NCBI RefSeq assembly: GCF_900167565.1
Contig: NZ_FUZV01000002.1
Location: forward strand, 1,116,001-1,180,000
Origin: Pseudoxanthomonas indica
GTDB taxonomy: Bacteria; Pseudomonadota; Gammaproteobacteria; Xanthomonadales; Xanthomonadaceae
Direction: 5' to 3'
Length of the DNA: 64,000 nt
Shown here piece after piece: positions 51,831-61,495 of the stretch. Numbering within the stretch: the stretch's first letter is position 1; every line of letters begins with the position of its first letter. The notes under the pieces are model-generated. The model saw only the letters and a program-made list of their open reading frames with translations. It was not told where the DNA came from and did not search any database. The position numbers and the translations under genes are program-made.

Positions 51831-52043
51831 ATGCGAGAACAAACCCAAATCCCGGTCGACGTCTTCAACGCCAACATGCAGCGGTTGGGTCGCAGCTTCA
51901 ACGATGCGGTCAGCACCCAGCAAGGCTGGCAGGGCGAAGAATACGGACTGCACTGCACCTGGCCCGATGGGTTCCGCGCCTTCGTCGGATTCGGCGAAGA
52001 AGCCAGCGCCATCGTCGAAGGCTTGGGGCAGATGAGGCATTGA
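51831..52043 (+). CDS. hypothetical protein between capsid and tape-measure genes
   Basis: 70 residues from ATG 51831, behind GGAGAGGAC. Compact, with TQIPVDVFNANMQRLGRSFND, WQGEEYGLHCTWPDGFRAFVGF and an acidic C-terminus. No family recognised. It lies where head-tail connector or tail-tube genes would be in a normal phage, but it is too small for these and does not resemble them. Confidence 0.6.
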   Translation: MREQTQIPVDVFNANMQRLGRSFNDAVSTQQGWQGEEYGLHCTWPDGFRAFVGFGEEASAIVEGLGQMRH

Positions 52044-52224
52044 CCGGGGGGGGGATGAGAAAACGGCGAAGGCACCCCAACCGGACACCGCGCCCCCTCT
52101 CATTCGTAGGTTTTTTTCTCCGCCCGGAATTTTTCGACAAAAACCGAATTTCTGCGCAAAAACTCGATTTCGCGATTTGGGCCAAACCAGGCGCTGATCG
52201 CCCTGTAAATCCAGAGGTATCTGC
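52044..52224. other. 181-base intergenic region with A/T tracts
   Basis: Starts with G9 (52046-52054) and contains TTTTTTT, AATTTTTCGACAAAAA and CAAAAACTC tracts with repeated AAAAAC-CGA-TTTC units, unlike any neighbour. No gene. It could be a deletion junction where the connector and tail genes were lost, or a packaging (cos-like) site. Confidence 0.4.
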
Positions 52225-54462
52225 ATGGCAAACCGTAGCCTCGGCACATTGACGCTGGACCTGGTCCTGAAGCTCGGGGGCTTTACCCAAGGCTGGGACA
52301 AGGCCGCGCGCGACAGCGACAAGCGCATGACCCAGATCGAGGCCCGGGCCAAGGCGTTCGGGAAGACTTTGGGAACAGCAATCAGCGTCGGCATCGGCGC
52401 AGCGGCGGCAGGTCTTGGGGTCTACATCAAGAACTCCGTCGAGGCCGAGCGTGTCCAGGCGCAGCTGCTGGCCCGTATCCGCGACACCGGCGGCGCCGCG
52501 AATCGCTCCCTGCAGCAGCTCAATGCTCAGGCGGAGAAGCTGGCCAGCCAGACCATCTTCGACGACGAATCCATCGGCGAAGCGCAGGCGATGCTGCTGA
52601 CCTTCAAGCAGATCGAGGGACTCAACTTCGACCGCACCATCGAGGCGGCGCTGGACCTGGCCACGGTGATGGGGACGGATGCATCCAGCGCGGCCAAGCT
52701 GCTGGGCAAGGCAATGAACGACCCGGAGCGCGGTCTGGCGGCTCTGACCAAAGCCGGCGTGACTTTCACCGACGCCGAGCGTGATCGCATCGACACGATG
52801 CTGGAATCCGGACGCGTCACCGACGCTCAGACGGCCATCCTGGACAAGCTGGCCGGCACGATGGGGACCGCGGCGGAAGCGGCCAGGAACACGCTGGGCG
52901 GCGCGCTGCAGGGCCTGAAGAACGACTTCAGCAATCTCCTGGAAGGCGACGCCGGCAGCGGCGGTCTGAAGGCCACCACGGAAGCGATCAACAACCTGGC
53001 CCAGGCGGTGAACGACCCGAGCATCAAACGCGGCATCGACACGATCGCCAGCGCCATCACCGGCCTGGTCGCCGACAGCATCGAAGGCGTCGCGGCCATC
53101 GCGAACCTCATCTCCAAGCAGCGCGAACTGGCAGCTCTGGGCGACGGCAGCCTCTCCCGAGGCGATGCCACGCTCGACGCGCTGAACGCGCGACTGGGGG
53201 AGGTGACCCAGCTTCGCAACATGACCAAGAACCAGCGCACATCCTTCCTGGGCTTCGACATCGACTCCCTGAAGAAGGAGCGCGCCGAAGCGCTGACGGC
53301 GCTCGACAACGAAAGCATCGCCCTGCAACGCGAAATCACGAAGCGCATCCAGGGTGACCGGTGGGGTGACGTGACCGCCCAGGTCCTGCGTGCGCCGGCC
53401 ATCGAATCAGGTGGTGAAGACGGCGCCGGTGGCCGCACGAACAAGGGCAGCGACGCGGCCAAACGCACCGCTGACGAACTGCGCCGGCAGCAGGAGCAAG
53501 CTGAGGCCGCGCGTGAGGCGATGATGCGCCTGGCCGAAGCCCAGAACGGCTGGCACGACCGTGTGCTGGACATGGAGGCCTCTCTCGGCGGTCCGGTGGC
53601 CGAGGTCAACCGCGAGTACCAGAAGCAGCTTCAGGACATCGAGGGCGACTTCCACAAGGGCGAGATCACCCTGACCGACTACGCCAAGGCGATCGACTTC
53701 GTCACGCAGATGCGCGATGCGGACCTCAAGAAGATCGAGGAAACCAAGACGCCCGCGCAGGAAGTCCTGGCCGACATGCAGAAGGAGCTGGAGCTGCTTG
53801 CCCTCAGCAACAAGGAGCGCCGCCAGCGCATCCTGCTGGACCGCGCCGGCGTCAGCGCCGACAGCCCGGAAGGGCAGCAGATCATCTCGACCGATGCGCA
53901 GCTGGAGAAAGCGCACGAGTACCAAGCCACCATGGACAGTTTCAAGTACGCCACCGAGGACGCCTTCGCCAGCTTCCTGGACGGCAGCAAGTCGGCCAAG
54001 GAGGCGTTCGCGGACTTCACCGCCAGCATCCTGCGCGACATGGCCAGGATCGCCGCACAGAAGGCCGTGTCCGCAATCTTCGATTCCTTCTCGTCCTGGG
54101 GCAGCAGCGGGGCAGGCGCATCAGCCGGCGGTGGCGGCGGCGATCAAGGCTGGACGGGGACGTTCGCTTCACTCTTCAGCAGCAGCGGCTGGGGCTTCGG
54201 TACCGGCGGCTACGCGGCGGCGGGCTCAGTCCACCGGGTGAACGAGAACGGTCCTGAGCTGTTCCGCGTCGGCGACAAGGACTACCTGCTGGCTGGCAAT
54301 CAGGGTGGCACCGTGGTTCCGAATCACATGCTCTCCGACGGCAGCGGTGGCACCACGATCATCCAGAACTTCCCGAATGCGGTCCTGGCGGATCGCCGTT
54401 CTGATTCGCAGCGCCAGATCGACGCCGGCCGGCAGCTGCAGCGCGCACAGCGGAACAGATAG
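52225..54462 (+). CDS. phage tail tape-measure protein
   Basis: 745 residues, ATG 52225. N-terminal [29 protein letters not shown] and two helical blocks ([54 protein letters not shown]) are typical of lambda-gpH-type tape measures; long helical segments ([20 protein letters not shown]) follow; the C-terminal region [34 protein letters not shown] and [27 protein letters not shown] is the conserved tail. The length would set a tail of about 110 nm by the usual 1.5 Angstrom per residue rule. Intact; no tail-tube, chaperone or tip genes accompany it. Confidence 0.93.
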   Translation: MANRSLGTLTLDLVLKLGGFTQGWDKAARDSDKRMTQIEARAKAFGKTLGTAISVGIGAAAAGLGVYIKNSVEAERVQAQLLARIRDTGGAANRSLQQLNAQAEKLASQTIFDDESIGEAQAMLLTFKQIEGLNFDRTIEAALDLATVMGTDASSAAKLLGKAMNDPERGLAALTKAGVTFTDAERDRIDTMLESGRVTDAQTAILDKLAGTMGTAAEAARNTLGGALQGLKNDFSNLLEGDAGSGGLKATTEAINNLAQAVNDPSIKRGIDTIASAITGLVADSIEGVAAIANLISKQRELAALGDGSLSRGDATLDALNARLGEVTQLRNMTKNQRTSFLGFDIDSLKKERAEALTALDNESIALQREITKRIQGDRWGDVTAQVLRAPAIESGGEDGAGGRTNKGSDAAKRTADELRRQQEQAEAAREAMMRLAEAQNGWHDRVLDMEASLGGPVAEVNREYQKQLQDIEGDFHKGEITLTDYAKAIDFVTQMRDADLKKIEETKTPAQEVLADMQKELELLALSNKERRQRILLDRAGVSADSPEGQQIISTDAQLEKAHEYQATMDSFKYATEDAFASFLDGSKSAKEAFADFTASILRDMARIAAQKAVSAIFDSFSSWGSSGAGASAGGGGGDQGWTGTFASLFSSSGWGFGTGGYAAAGSVHRVNENGPELFRVGDKDYLLAGNQGGTVVPNHMLSDGSGGTTIIQNFPNAVLADRRSDSQRQIDAGRQLQRAQRNR

Positions 54463-54479
54463 CGCGCGAATCCGGAACT

Positions 54480-54497
54480 GCTGGCACCCTGCTGGCA
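54480..54497 (+). promoter_or_regulatory. putative integrase arm-type sites near attR
   Basis: GCTGGCACCCTGCTGGCA, two GCTGGCA heptamers 11 bases apart, 47 bases inside attR. Same orientation and spacing as the pair near attL. Confidence 0.6.
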
Positions 54498-54498
54498 C

Positions 54499-54523
54499 GA
54501 AAAAGCCGGCACTGGGCCGGCTT
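54499..54523 (-). terminator. terminator downstream of tRNA-Pro, supplied by the element
   Basis: Read leftwards: AAGCCGGC, loop, GCCGGCTT then TTT. It replaces the original flank terminator now at 44787, which has the same CCGGC core. Confidence 0.7.
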
Positions 54524-54543
54524 CGTCGTAACTTCCTGTTTTT

Positions 54544-54622
<79 letters not shown>

Positions 54623-54741
54623 TGGTGAGCCCGCTATTCTATTCAGGGCTCCACGGCTCGGCAACTCCTTTTTTGCGGGCGCTGCGGCGCATGCGGGTTC
54701 AGCCTTAGAATGGCGGACCGTTTTTCGTCCGGAGTTTTCGC

Positions 54742-56148
54742 TTGATCAAGCCGCGTACGCCGCCTGGAATCATGGAACTGCTGCCACGCGAGCAGATCGC
54801 CTTCCAGCGCATGCTGGATACCATCCGCCGCAACTACGAGCGCTTTGGCTTCCTGCCGGTCGAGACCCCCGTTTTCGAGCTCTCCGAGACGCTGCTGACC
54901 AAGTCGGGCGGCGAAACCGAGCGCCAGGTGTACTTCGTGCAATCCACCGGCGCCCTGGCCAATGCCAAGGCCGCCGAGGCCGAAGCCCCGGCCGAAGGCC
55001 TGCCCGAACTGGCGCTGCGCTTCGACCTGACTGTGCCGCTGGCGCGCTACGTGGCCGAGCACGAACACGAGCTGACCTTCCCGTTCCGTCGCTACCAGAT
55101 CCAGCGCGTCTACCGTGGCGAGCGCGCCCAGCGCGGCCGTTTCCGCGAGTTCTACCAGTGCGACATCGACGTGATCGGCAAGGACGGGCTGAGTACGCGT
55201 TTCGACGCCGAGATCCTGGCGGTGATCCACGCGGTCTTCAGCGACCTGGGCATTGGCGAGTTCACCATCCAGCTCAACAACCGCAAGCTGATGCGCGGCT
55301 TCTTCGAGGCCCAGGGCGTCAGCGACAGCGAGCAACAAGCGCTGGTGCTGCGCGAAGTGGACAAGCTGGACAAGCGCGGCGCCGATTACGTGCGCGAGAC
55401 CCTGCAGGGCCCGGACTTCGGCCTGCCGGCCGACGCCGTACAGCGCATCCTGGACTTTGTTGAAGTGCGTTCGACCGGCCATGCCGATGCGATCGCCAAG
55501 CTCGACACCCTGGGGCAGGGCAATCCCACCCTCGCCGAAGGCGTGGCCGAGCTGCGCGAAGTGCTGCAGCTGGTGCAGGCGCTGGGCGTTCCCGAGAGCG
55601 CGTATTGCCTGAACTTCTCGATTGCGCGCGGCCTGGATTACTACACCGGCACCGTCTACGAGACCCAGCTGGATGCCTATCCGCAGATCGGTTCGATCTG
55701 TTCAGGGGGCCGCTACGACAACCTGGCCAGCCACTACACCAAGTCCAAGCTGCCGGGCGTGGGCATTTCCATTGGCCTGACTCGCTTGTTCTGGCAGTTG
55801 CGCGAAGCCGGCCTGATCGCCGGCAGCGACGAGAGCAGCGTGCAGGCGCTGGTGGCGCTGATGGACGATGCCTCGCTGGCCGATTCGCTGGATATCGCCC
55901 GTCGCCTGCGCGCGGCCGGCATCAACACCGAAGTTCAGATGGAACCGCGCAAGCTGGCCAAGCAGTTCCAGTACGCCTCGCGTGCCGGCATCCGCTTCGT
56001 GGTGCTGGCCGGCGAAGACGAGCGCGCACGTGGTGCGGTCACGGTGAAGGACCTGAGCCGCGAGCAGCAGTTCGAGGTGAAGCGCGAAGAACTGGCGAGC
56101 AGCCTGAAAGTCGAACTTGAACAAGCACGCGCATTGGCGGGACGTTGA
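54742..56148 (+). CDS. hisS: histidyl-tRNA synthetase
   Basis: 468 residues from TTG 54742, with GGAG eight bases before it. Class II synthetase: motif 2 in [32 protein letters not shown], histidine signature [15 protein letters not shown], motif 3 [13 protein letters not shown], and a C-terminal anticodon-binding domain. The length and the [23 protein letters not shown] insertion fit the longer HisS of this family. The ammonia-lyase gene starts three bases after the stop. Confidence 0.95.
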   Translation: MIKPRTPPGIMELLPREQIAFQRMLDTIRRNYERFGFLPVETPVFELSETLLTKSGGETERQVYFVQSTGALANAKAAEAEAPAEGLPELALRFDLTVPLARYVAEHEHELTFPFRRYQIQRVYRGERAQRGRFREFYQCDIDVIGKDGLSTRFDAEILAVIHAVFSDLGIGEFTIQLNNRKLMRGFFEAQGVSDSEQQALVLREVDKLDKRGADYVRETLQGPDFGLPADAVQRILDFVEVRSTGHADAIAKLDTLGQGNPTLAEGVAELREVLQLVQALGVPESAYCLNFSIARGLDYYTGTVYETQLDAYPQIGSICSGGRYDNLASHYTKSKLPGVGISIGLTRLFWQLREAGLIAGSDESSVQALVALMDDASLADSLDIARRLRAAGINTEVQMEPRKLAKQFQYASRAGIRFVVLAGEDERARGAVTVKDLSREQQFEVKREELASSLKVELEQARALAGR

Positions 56149-56151
56149 ACC

Positions 56152-58041
56152 ATGAAACCCATCCTGCTGGACGGTCAGTCGCTCAGTCGCGACAAGCTGG
56201 TTGAAATCGCCTACGGCGCCCCGGTGGCGCTGGACGACAGCGCCCTGAAAGCGGTGGCCCGCGCTGCCGACTTCCTGGCCGAACAGGTGCGTCGCGAAGA
56301 ACCGATTTACGGCGTCTCCACCGGCTTCGGCAGCAATGCCGACAAGCTGCTCGGCGCGCATCCGCTGCGCGACAGCCTGCCTGGCGCCGCCAAGTCGGGG
56401 CGTTCGCTGCACGAGGAACTTCAGCACAACCTGATCATCACCCATGCCGTGTGCGTGGGTGAGCCGATGGCGCCCGAAGTGGTGCGCGCCATGCTCGGCA
56501 TCCGCATCAATACTCTGCTCAAGGGTCATTCCGGCATCCGCGTGGAGACCCTGCGCGCGCTGGCGGCGCTGCTCAATGCCGGCATCGTGCCGGTGGTGCC
56601 GTCGCTGGGTTCGGTGGGCGCGTCCGGCGATCTGGCGCCGCTGTCGCATCTGGCGATCGTGCTGCTGGGCGGTGGTGAAGCGTTCCACCAGGGCGAGCGC
56701 ATCAGCGGCGCCGAAGCGCTGCAACGCGCCGGCCTGCAGCCGGTATCGCTCTCGTACAAGGAAGGCCTGGCGCTGAACAACGGCACCGCGCAGATGCTGG
56801 CGATGGGCGTGCTGGCGGTGTACCGCCTGGAGCACCTGCTGGATACCGCGGATCTGGCCGCGGCGATGACCATCGACGCCTTTGCCGGGCGGCTGGGTGC
56901 GTTCGCCGAGGAAGTGCATGCGCTGCGTCCGCATCCGGGCCAGGTGCACGTGGCCACGCGCCTGCGTGAACTGCTGGCCGGCTCCACCCTGGCCGATATT
57001 CCCTATCACCTGGTGCCGAAGTTCCGCTCGTGGATGCCGCACAGCTGGGACACGCCGGAAGCACAGGCGCTGCGGTTCGACATCGGCTGGGACTGGGTGC
57101 CGACCGATCAGCGCCACGGGCGTGAAAAGTTCTACCAGCGCTTCCGCCCGTTCCGTGGCGGCAAGAAGCACCAGCCGCAGGACAGCTATTCATTGCGCTG
57201 CATCCCGCAGGTGCACGGCGCCGTGCGCGATGCGGTGGCGCAGGCGCGACGCGTGCTGGAAGTCGAATTGAACGCGGTCACCGACAACCCGCTGGTGTTC
57301 CCGGACAAGCAGGCTGATCACGTGGAAGAGCAGGTGATCTCGGCCGGCCATTTCCATGGCATGCCGCTGGCGCTGGCGATGAGTTACGTCAAGGCCGCCA
57401 TTCCGGTGCTGGCCTCGATCTCCGAGCGCCGCCTCAACAAGCTGGTGGACCCGGCGACCAACGACGGATTGCCGGCCTTCCTGATCGGCAATGAAGACGG
57501 CACCGAATCCGGCCACATGATCGTGCAGTACACCGCCGCGGCGATCGTCAACGACCTGACCAGCCGCGCGCACCCGGCCTCGGTGTTCTCGATTCCCACC
57601 AGCGCCAATGCCGAAGACCATGTGTCGATGGGTGCCAACGAAGCCCGTCACGTGCTGGCGATGGCGCAGGATCTGGGCAAGGTGCTGGCGCTGGAAATTT
57701 ATACCGCCGCACAGGCGCTGGATTTGCGTCGCGACATGATCAATGCCGCCCGCGACCTGTCACGTCGTGCCGATGCCGAAGCGCTGGCGGCGAAAGTGCA
57801 GGGCGGTCCGCTGCCTTCGGCGCAGGGTCGCGCCGACTTCCTCGACGAAGTGGAAGCCCTGCGCGCCGAACTGGCCGCCACCGAGGAGTTCCATCCCGGT
57901 GAAGCCGTTGCCGCGGCACACGCACGCCTGCGCCAGGCCATCCCGTTCCTCGATCGCGACCGCGCACTCGATGGTGAAGTGGCTACGGCCGTGAAGCTGG
58001 TGGAGTCCGGTGTGTTGCTGGATGCCGTGCGCGGACGCTGA
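56152..58041 (+). CDS. hutH: aromatic amino-acid/histidine ammonia-lyase-like protein, long form
   Basis: 629 residues against about 510 for ordinary HutH. The MIO cofactor triad is A157-S158-G159 in SVGASGDLAPLSHLA; YGVSTGFGSNAD, DSYSLRCIPQVHG and AVTDNPLVF are family blocks. The selectivity pair is T97-H98 (IITHA), closest to the Ser-His of histidine lyases. A 50-residue insertion (about 283-335, WMPHSWDTPEAQALRF to FRPFRGGKK) and a longer C-terminus are unusual. It is three bases after hisS and no other hut gene is present, so a catabolic role is doubtful. Confidence 0.8.
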   Translation: MKPILLDGQSLSRDKLVEIAYGAPVALDDSALKAVARAADFLAEQVRREEPIYGVSTGFGSNADKLLGAHPLRDSLPGAAKSGRSLHEELQHNLIITHAVCVGEPMAPEVVRAMLGIRINTLLKGHSGIRVETLRALAALLNAGIVPVVPSLGSVGASGDLAPLSHLAIVLLGGGEAFHQGERISGAEALQRAGLQPVSLSYKEGLALNNGTAQMLAMGVLAVYRLEHLLDTADLAAAMTIDAFAGRLGAFAEEVHALRPHPGQVHVATRLRELLAGSTLADIPYHLVPKFRSWMPHSWDTPEAQALRFDIGWDWVPTDQRHGREKFYQRFRPFRGGKKHQPQDSYSLRCIPQVHGAVRDAVAQARRVLEVELNAVTDNPLVFPDKQADHVEEQVISAGHFHGMPLALAMSYVKAAIPVLASISERRLNKLVDPATNDGLPAFLIGNEDGTESGHMIVQYTAAAIVNDLTSRAHPASVFSIPTSANAEDHVSMGANEARHVLAMAQDLGKVLALEIYTAAQALDLRRDMINAARDLSRRADAEALAAKVQGGPLPSAQGRADFLDEVEALRAELAATEEFHPGEAVAAAHARLRQAIPFLDRDRALDGEVATAVKLVESGVLLDAVRGR

Positions 58042-58082
58042 CGCAGCCCCTCCTACAGGTTTCTGCGTCGCTGCATTGATCG

Positions 58083-59966
58083 TCACAACGTCCTGACGCA
58101 ATCCCGCCCTTCGGCCTTGGCCGTATACAGCGCCTGATCCGCCACCTGCAGCGCCGAGTCCAGGCTGTCCTTGGCGTGCGTATCCACGCAGTGCACGCCG
58201 ATGCTGGCGGAGATGGCGATATCCAGATCCCCGCTGCGGCACGGTCGCTCGCGCAGCCGCTGGCGCAGTTCCTCGGCCACCAGGCTGGCCTCGGCCAGGC
58301 CCATGTCGGGCAGGGCGGCGATGAACTCCTCGCCGCCAAAGCGCGCCACCAGCGCACCATGCGGGCGCAGGGTCTCGGCCATGGTGTTGGAGGTCCAGCG
58401 CAGGCAGTCATCACCGACCAGATGACCGTAGGTGTCATTGATGCGCTTGAAGTGATCCAGATCGATCATCAGCAGCGAAATCGGCCGGCGTGAGTTGCGT
58501 GCCTGCGACATCAGGTGCTCGAAGGCTTCGCGGAAATGGGCGCGGTTGTACAGTTCGGTGAGGCCGTCCAGGCGGCTGAACTCGCGCAAGCGCAGATGCG
58601 CGGTTTCCAGCTGCTCCAGCGCCTGGCGCAGTTCGCCAGTGCGCTGGGCGACTTTCAGTTCCAGCTGGTCGCGCGATTCGCGCACGATGCGCTCGTTCTG
58701 ATTGCGCAGCGACGCGTAGCGATAGCCCAATGCCACGGACAGCAGCAACATCTCCAGCGCCGAGCCAATCTGCACGCTGTACTCGGTGACGAAATTCTTT
58801 GGCAGCACGCCAAAGGCGACCATCGCCACCATCGCGATGCCCGCCAGGAACATCGACCAGGCCAGCAGGAACAACCGCGCCGGCTTGTAACCACGGCGCA
58901 CCGCAACGATGGCTTCCACCGCAATCCACGCCACGCTGAAGATCACCGCCACCACCGCCAACTGGGTGGACAGGCGGATGGCCATCTGCGTGGACGCGAT
59001 GGCCAGCAACACGAACAGCGCGATCATTCCCAGTCCGACGCGATCACCGGCAGGCCAGCGCTGACGCAGGCCGAGGAAATTGCGCGCGAACTGTTGCATG
59101 CCGATCTGCGCCAGGCAGATCGACAGCGGCACCGAGCGATCCGCCAACCACGACGAGCGCGGCCACAGGTATTCGAAACCCAGTCCGTACAGGGTGAACA
59201 GGACCAGGCCGAACGCACCGATATGGAACAGGTACCAGAAATAGCTGGCATCGCGCAGGGTCAGCCACAACACCAGGTTGTAGGTGAACAAGGCCAGCAG
59301 GATGCCGAAGTAGAGTCCCATCGCGAATTGCGCATCGCGCGAGAGCTCGGTGAAGGAGGTCGGCGTATACAGCGCCAACGGCACCTGCATGGAACTCTGG
59401 CTTTCCACGCGTACGAACAGATCCACGCTCTGGCCCACCGGCAGGTCGAGCTGGAAGTTCGGATGCCGGTAGCGCACGCTGCGTTGGTCGAACGGCACAT
59501 GGTCGCCACCGGCATGGTGGATGACACGTCCGTCGGGATAGCGCAGGTAGACGTCCAACCGATCACTGAGCGCGTACTGCTGCACCAGCAGCCAACGCGG
59601 CTCATGCGGGTTGTCGTTGCGCAGCTGCGCATGGAACCAGTAGGCGCCGGGTTGGAAACCGAACGATGCGCCCGCTGGCGGCAGCGGCTGGAATCTTCCC
59701 TGTGCGGCTTGCGCACGCATCGCGTCGACGCTGGCGCGGCCGTCCACGTCATGCGCATACGCGATATGCGGGGCCAGGCTCTGGATCGACGTGCCGGGAC
59801 GCAGTTGCAGCTCTTCCTGCGCCTGCGCCGGGGCTACCAGCAGCCAGCAGGCGAGCAGGCCCAGCAGCAGCCAGGCGGCTCGCCCGGTCCCGATCCGGTC
59901 CCATCCTTGTTGTCGCTGGAATCCTTCCTGTGCCACCACCGCCCCCGTCGACCCGATGTGCTGCAC
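58083..59966 (-). CDS. 7TMR-DISM diguanylate cyclase
   Basis: 627 residues. Signal-like segment (AAWLLLGLLACWLLVAPAQA), periplasmic 7TMR-DISMED2 domain (about 60-190), seven transmembrane helices (about 215-425), a coiled-coil linker (RTGELRQALEQLETAHLRLREF), and GGDEF with active RFGGEEFIAALPD. The residues five before the signature are PHGA, so no RxxD inhibitory site is apparent. Expected to make c-di-GMP in response to a periplasmic ligand. Monocistronic, convergent with hutH. The FimX-type receptor at 7561 is a possible reader of the signal. Confidence 0.92.
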   Translation of the reverse strand: MQHIGSTGAVVAQEGFQRQQGWDRIGTGRAAWLLLGLLACWLLVAPAQAQEELQLRPGTSIQSLAPHIAYAHDVDGRASVDAMRAQAAQGRFQPLPPAGASFGFQPGAYWFHAQLRNDNPHEPRWLLVQQYALSDRLDVYLRYPDGRVIHHAGGDHVPFDQRSVRYRHPNFQLDLPVGQSVDLFVRVESQSSMQVPLALYTPTSFTELSRDAQFAMGLYFGILLALFTYNLVLWLTLRDASYFWYLFHIGAFGLVLFTLYGLGFEYLWPRSSWLADRSVPLSICLAQIGMQQFARNFLGLRQRWPAGDRVGLGMIALFVLLAIASTQMAIRLSTQLAVVAVIFSVAWIAVEAIVAVRRGYKPARLFLLAWSMFLAGIAMVAMVAFGVLPKNFVTEYSVQIGSALEMLLLSVALGYRYASLRNQNERIVRESRDQLELKVAQRTGELRQALEQLETAHLRLREFSRLDGLTELYNRAHFREAFEHLMSQARNSRRPISLLMIDLDHFKRINDTYGHLVGDDCLRWTSNTMAETLRPHGALVARFGGEEFIAALPDMGLAEASLVAEELRQRLRERPCRSGDLDIAISASIGVHCVDTHAKDSLDSALQVADQALYTAKAEGRDCVRTL

Positions 59967-60143
59967 CCGCGGTGAGCCAGTCTAGAGGCTGCCAACGCCT
60001 CCGCATGACCGGCCAGCGGCCGCAGCCACTCTTCCGGAAGAACGTAAGGGCGATATCACAGGGGACAGGGGAGGCCGGCACGGGGCAGGTGGGTGGTCCA
60101 CAGCGGGCGAGTGCCCCGTCGGCTTGCCATCGCCTGCTTGTTT

Positions 60144-60172
60144 GCGTTAATGTATTAACGCGTTAGTACATT
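60144..60172 (+). promoter_or_regulatory. double palindromic operator upstream of the his regulator gene
   Basis: GCGTTAATGTATTAACGC (60144-60161) is a perfect 8-bp inverted repeat with a GT centre. Overlapping it, AATGTATTAACG (60149-60160) and CGTTAGTACATT (60161-60172) are inverted repeats with one mismatch around ACGCGT. TrpR-type boxes have this size and AT-rich shape, so the TrpR-family protein encoded next is the likely binder. The rest of 59967-60246 (280 bases) shows no gene. Confidence 0.65.
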
Positions 60173-60246
60173 GGAACGCGCCAGCCTGGCCACATCCGGA
60201 CCAGACCGCTTCCCCAATCCCTTCAGTCCCCGCCGACCCGTCCCCC

Positions 60247-60570
60247 ATGAAACGCCGCGCCGCCAACGACGAACAGACCGAAAACGCCTCGCTGCAGGCC
60301 CTGGCCGAAGCCTTGGCGGCCCTGCAGCGGCCCGAAGACGTGCGCGCTTTCCTGGAAGACCTGTGCACGCCGGCCGAGTTGGAATCCATGTCGGATCGCT
60401 GGCGGGTGGTGCCCCTGCTGCTCAAGGGTGTGCCGTACCGGGAAATCCACGACCTGACCCAGGTCAGCGTGACCACCATCGGCCGCGTCGCCCGCACCCT
60501 GGAGCGTGGCACCGGCGGTTACGCCACGGCCGTCCAGCAACAACCGCGCGCCACCAGCGCCTCCCACTGA
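60247..60570 (+). CDS. TrpR-family (YerC/YecD type) regulator, probable HisR
   Basis: 107 residues. Trp-repressor fold: [71 protein letters not shown], where [12 protein letters not shown] is the HTH. It is ten bases before hisG and behind a strong palindrome, so it probably represses its own histidine operon, with histidine as likely co-repressor. The YerC/YecD group is known in this role by comparative genomics. The Gln/Ala-rich C-terminus has no function assigned. Confidence 0.85.
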   Translation: MKRRAANDEQTENASLQALAEALAALQRPEDVRAFLEDLCTPAELESMSDRWRVVPLLLKGVPYREIHDLTQVSVTTIGRVARTLERGTGGYATAVQQQPRATSASH

Positions 60571-60580
60571 GTTCCCCCTT

Positions 60581-61495
60581 ATGAGCCCCCGGGTTGCCCC
60601 CGCGACGCGCGATCGCTTGCGCATCGCCATCCAGAAAAGTGGTCGCCTCGCCGAACCGGCGCGTGCCTTGCTCACCGCCTGCGGCCTCAGCTGGCGCGAG
60701 AGTCGCGACAAGTTGTTCTGCTACGGCGAGTCCCTGCCGATAGACCTGTTGCTGGTGCGCGATGACGACATCCCCGGCCTGATTGCCGATGGCGTCTGCG
60801 ACTTTGGCGTGGTCGGCCGCAATGAACTGGACGAGCAGGCCGGCGAGCGTGCGCGCATCGGCCTGCCGCAGGCATTCCGCGAATTCCGCGCGCTCGGATT
60901 CGGCCAGTGCCGGCTGATGCTGGCGGTGCCGGACAGCTGGGACTGGCAGGGTCCGCAACAGTTGCAAGGCCAGCGTATCGCCACCAGCTATCCGGCGATC
61001 CTGGCGCAGTGGCTGCAGGACCAGGCGATCGACGCCAGCGTGGTGGAACTGTCCGGTTCGGTGGAAATCGCACCGCGCCTGGGCACCGCCGATGCGATCT
61101 GCGATCTGGTCTCCAGCGGCGCCACGCTGGCGGCCAACCAGCTCAAGCCGGTGGAAACGTTGCTCGACAGCGAAGCCGTGCTGGCGGGTCCGTCGCGCGA
61201 ATTCGAAGACGAACGCGCCGGCCTGGCCGCGATGTTGCTGCGGCGCATCGACGGCGTGCTCAAGCTCAAGGACAGCAAGCTGCTGATGTTCCGCGCCCAC
61301 CGCGACATGGTGGCCGAATTGTCGCGCCTGCTGCCCGATGCCGATCCGCTGGTGCAGTTGCCGGCCAGCGGCGATGGTCCCTTGTCGCTGCAGACCATGT
61401 GTCACGGCGCGATCACCTGGCAGCGCCTGGAAGAACTGGAACGCGCCGGCGCGCAGGGATTGATGGTGCTGAAGGTCGAGAGGTCGCTGGCATGA
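60581..61495 (+). CDS. hisG: ATP phosphoribosyltransferase, long form
   Basis: 304 residues from ATG 60581. First step of histidine synthesis. [19 protein letters not shown] start, [13 protein letters not shown], the PRPP loop region [28 protein letters not shown], and a C-terminal regulatory ACT-like domain ([22 protein letters not shown]), so it should be feedback inhibited without HisZ. Overlaps hisD by ATGA. Confidence 0.95.
   Translation: MSPRVAPATRDRLRIAIQKSGRLAEPARALLTACGLSWRESRDKLFCYGESLPIDLLLVRDDDIPGLIADGVCDFGVVGRNELDEQAGERARIGLPQAFREFRALGFGQCRLMLAVPDSWDWQGPQQLQGQRIATSYPAILAQWLQDQAIDASVVELSGSVEIAPRLGTADAICDLVSSGATLAANQLKPVETLLDSEAVLAGPSREFEDERAGLAAMLLRRIDGVLKLKDSKLLMFRAHRDMVAELSRLLPDADPLVQLPASGDGPLSLQTMCHGAITWQRLEELERAGAQGLMVLKVERSLA

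Noticed and set aside
52040..52252. 70-residue ORF over the A/T-tract region
   Set aside because: Overlaps the tape-measure start in another frame, lacks a ribosome-binding site of its own and has no recognisable pattern.
51910..53328. 472-residue antisense ORF over the tape-measure gene
   Set aside because: Overlaps the clear tape-measure frame and shows no recognisable domain.
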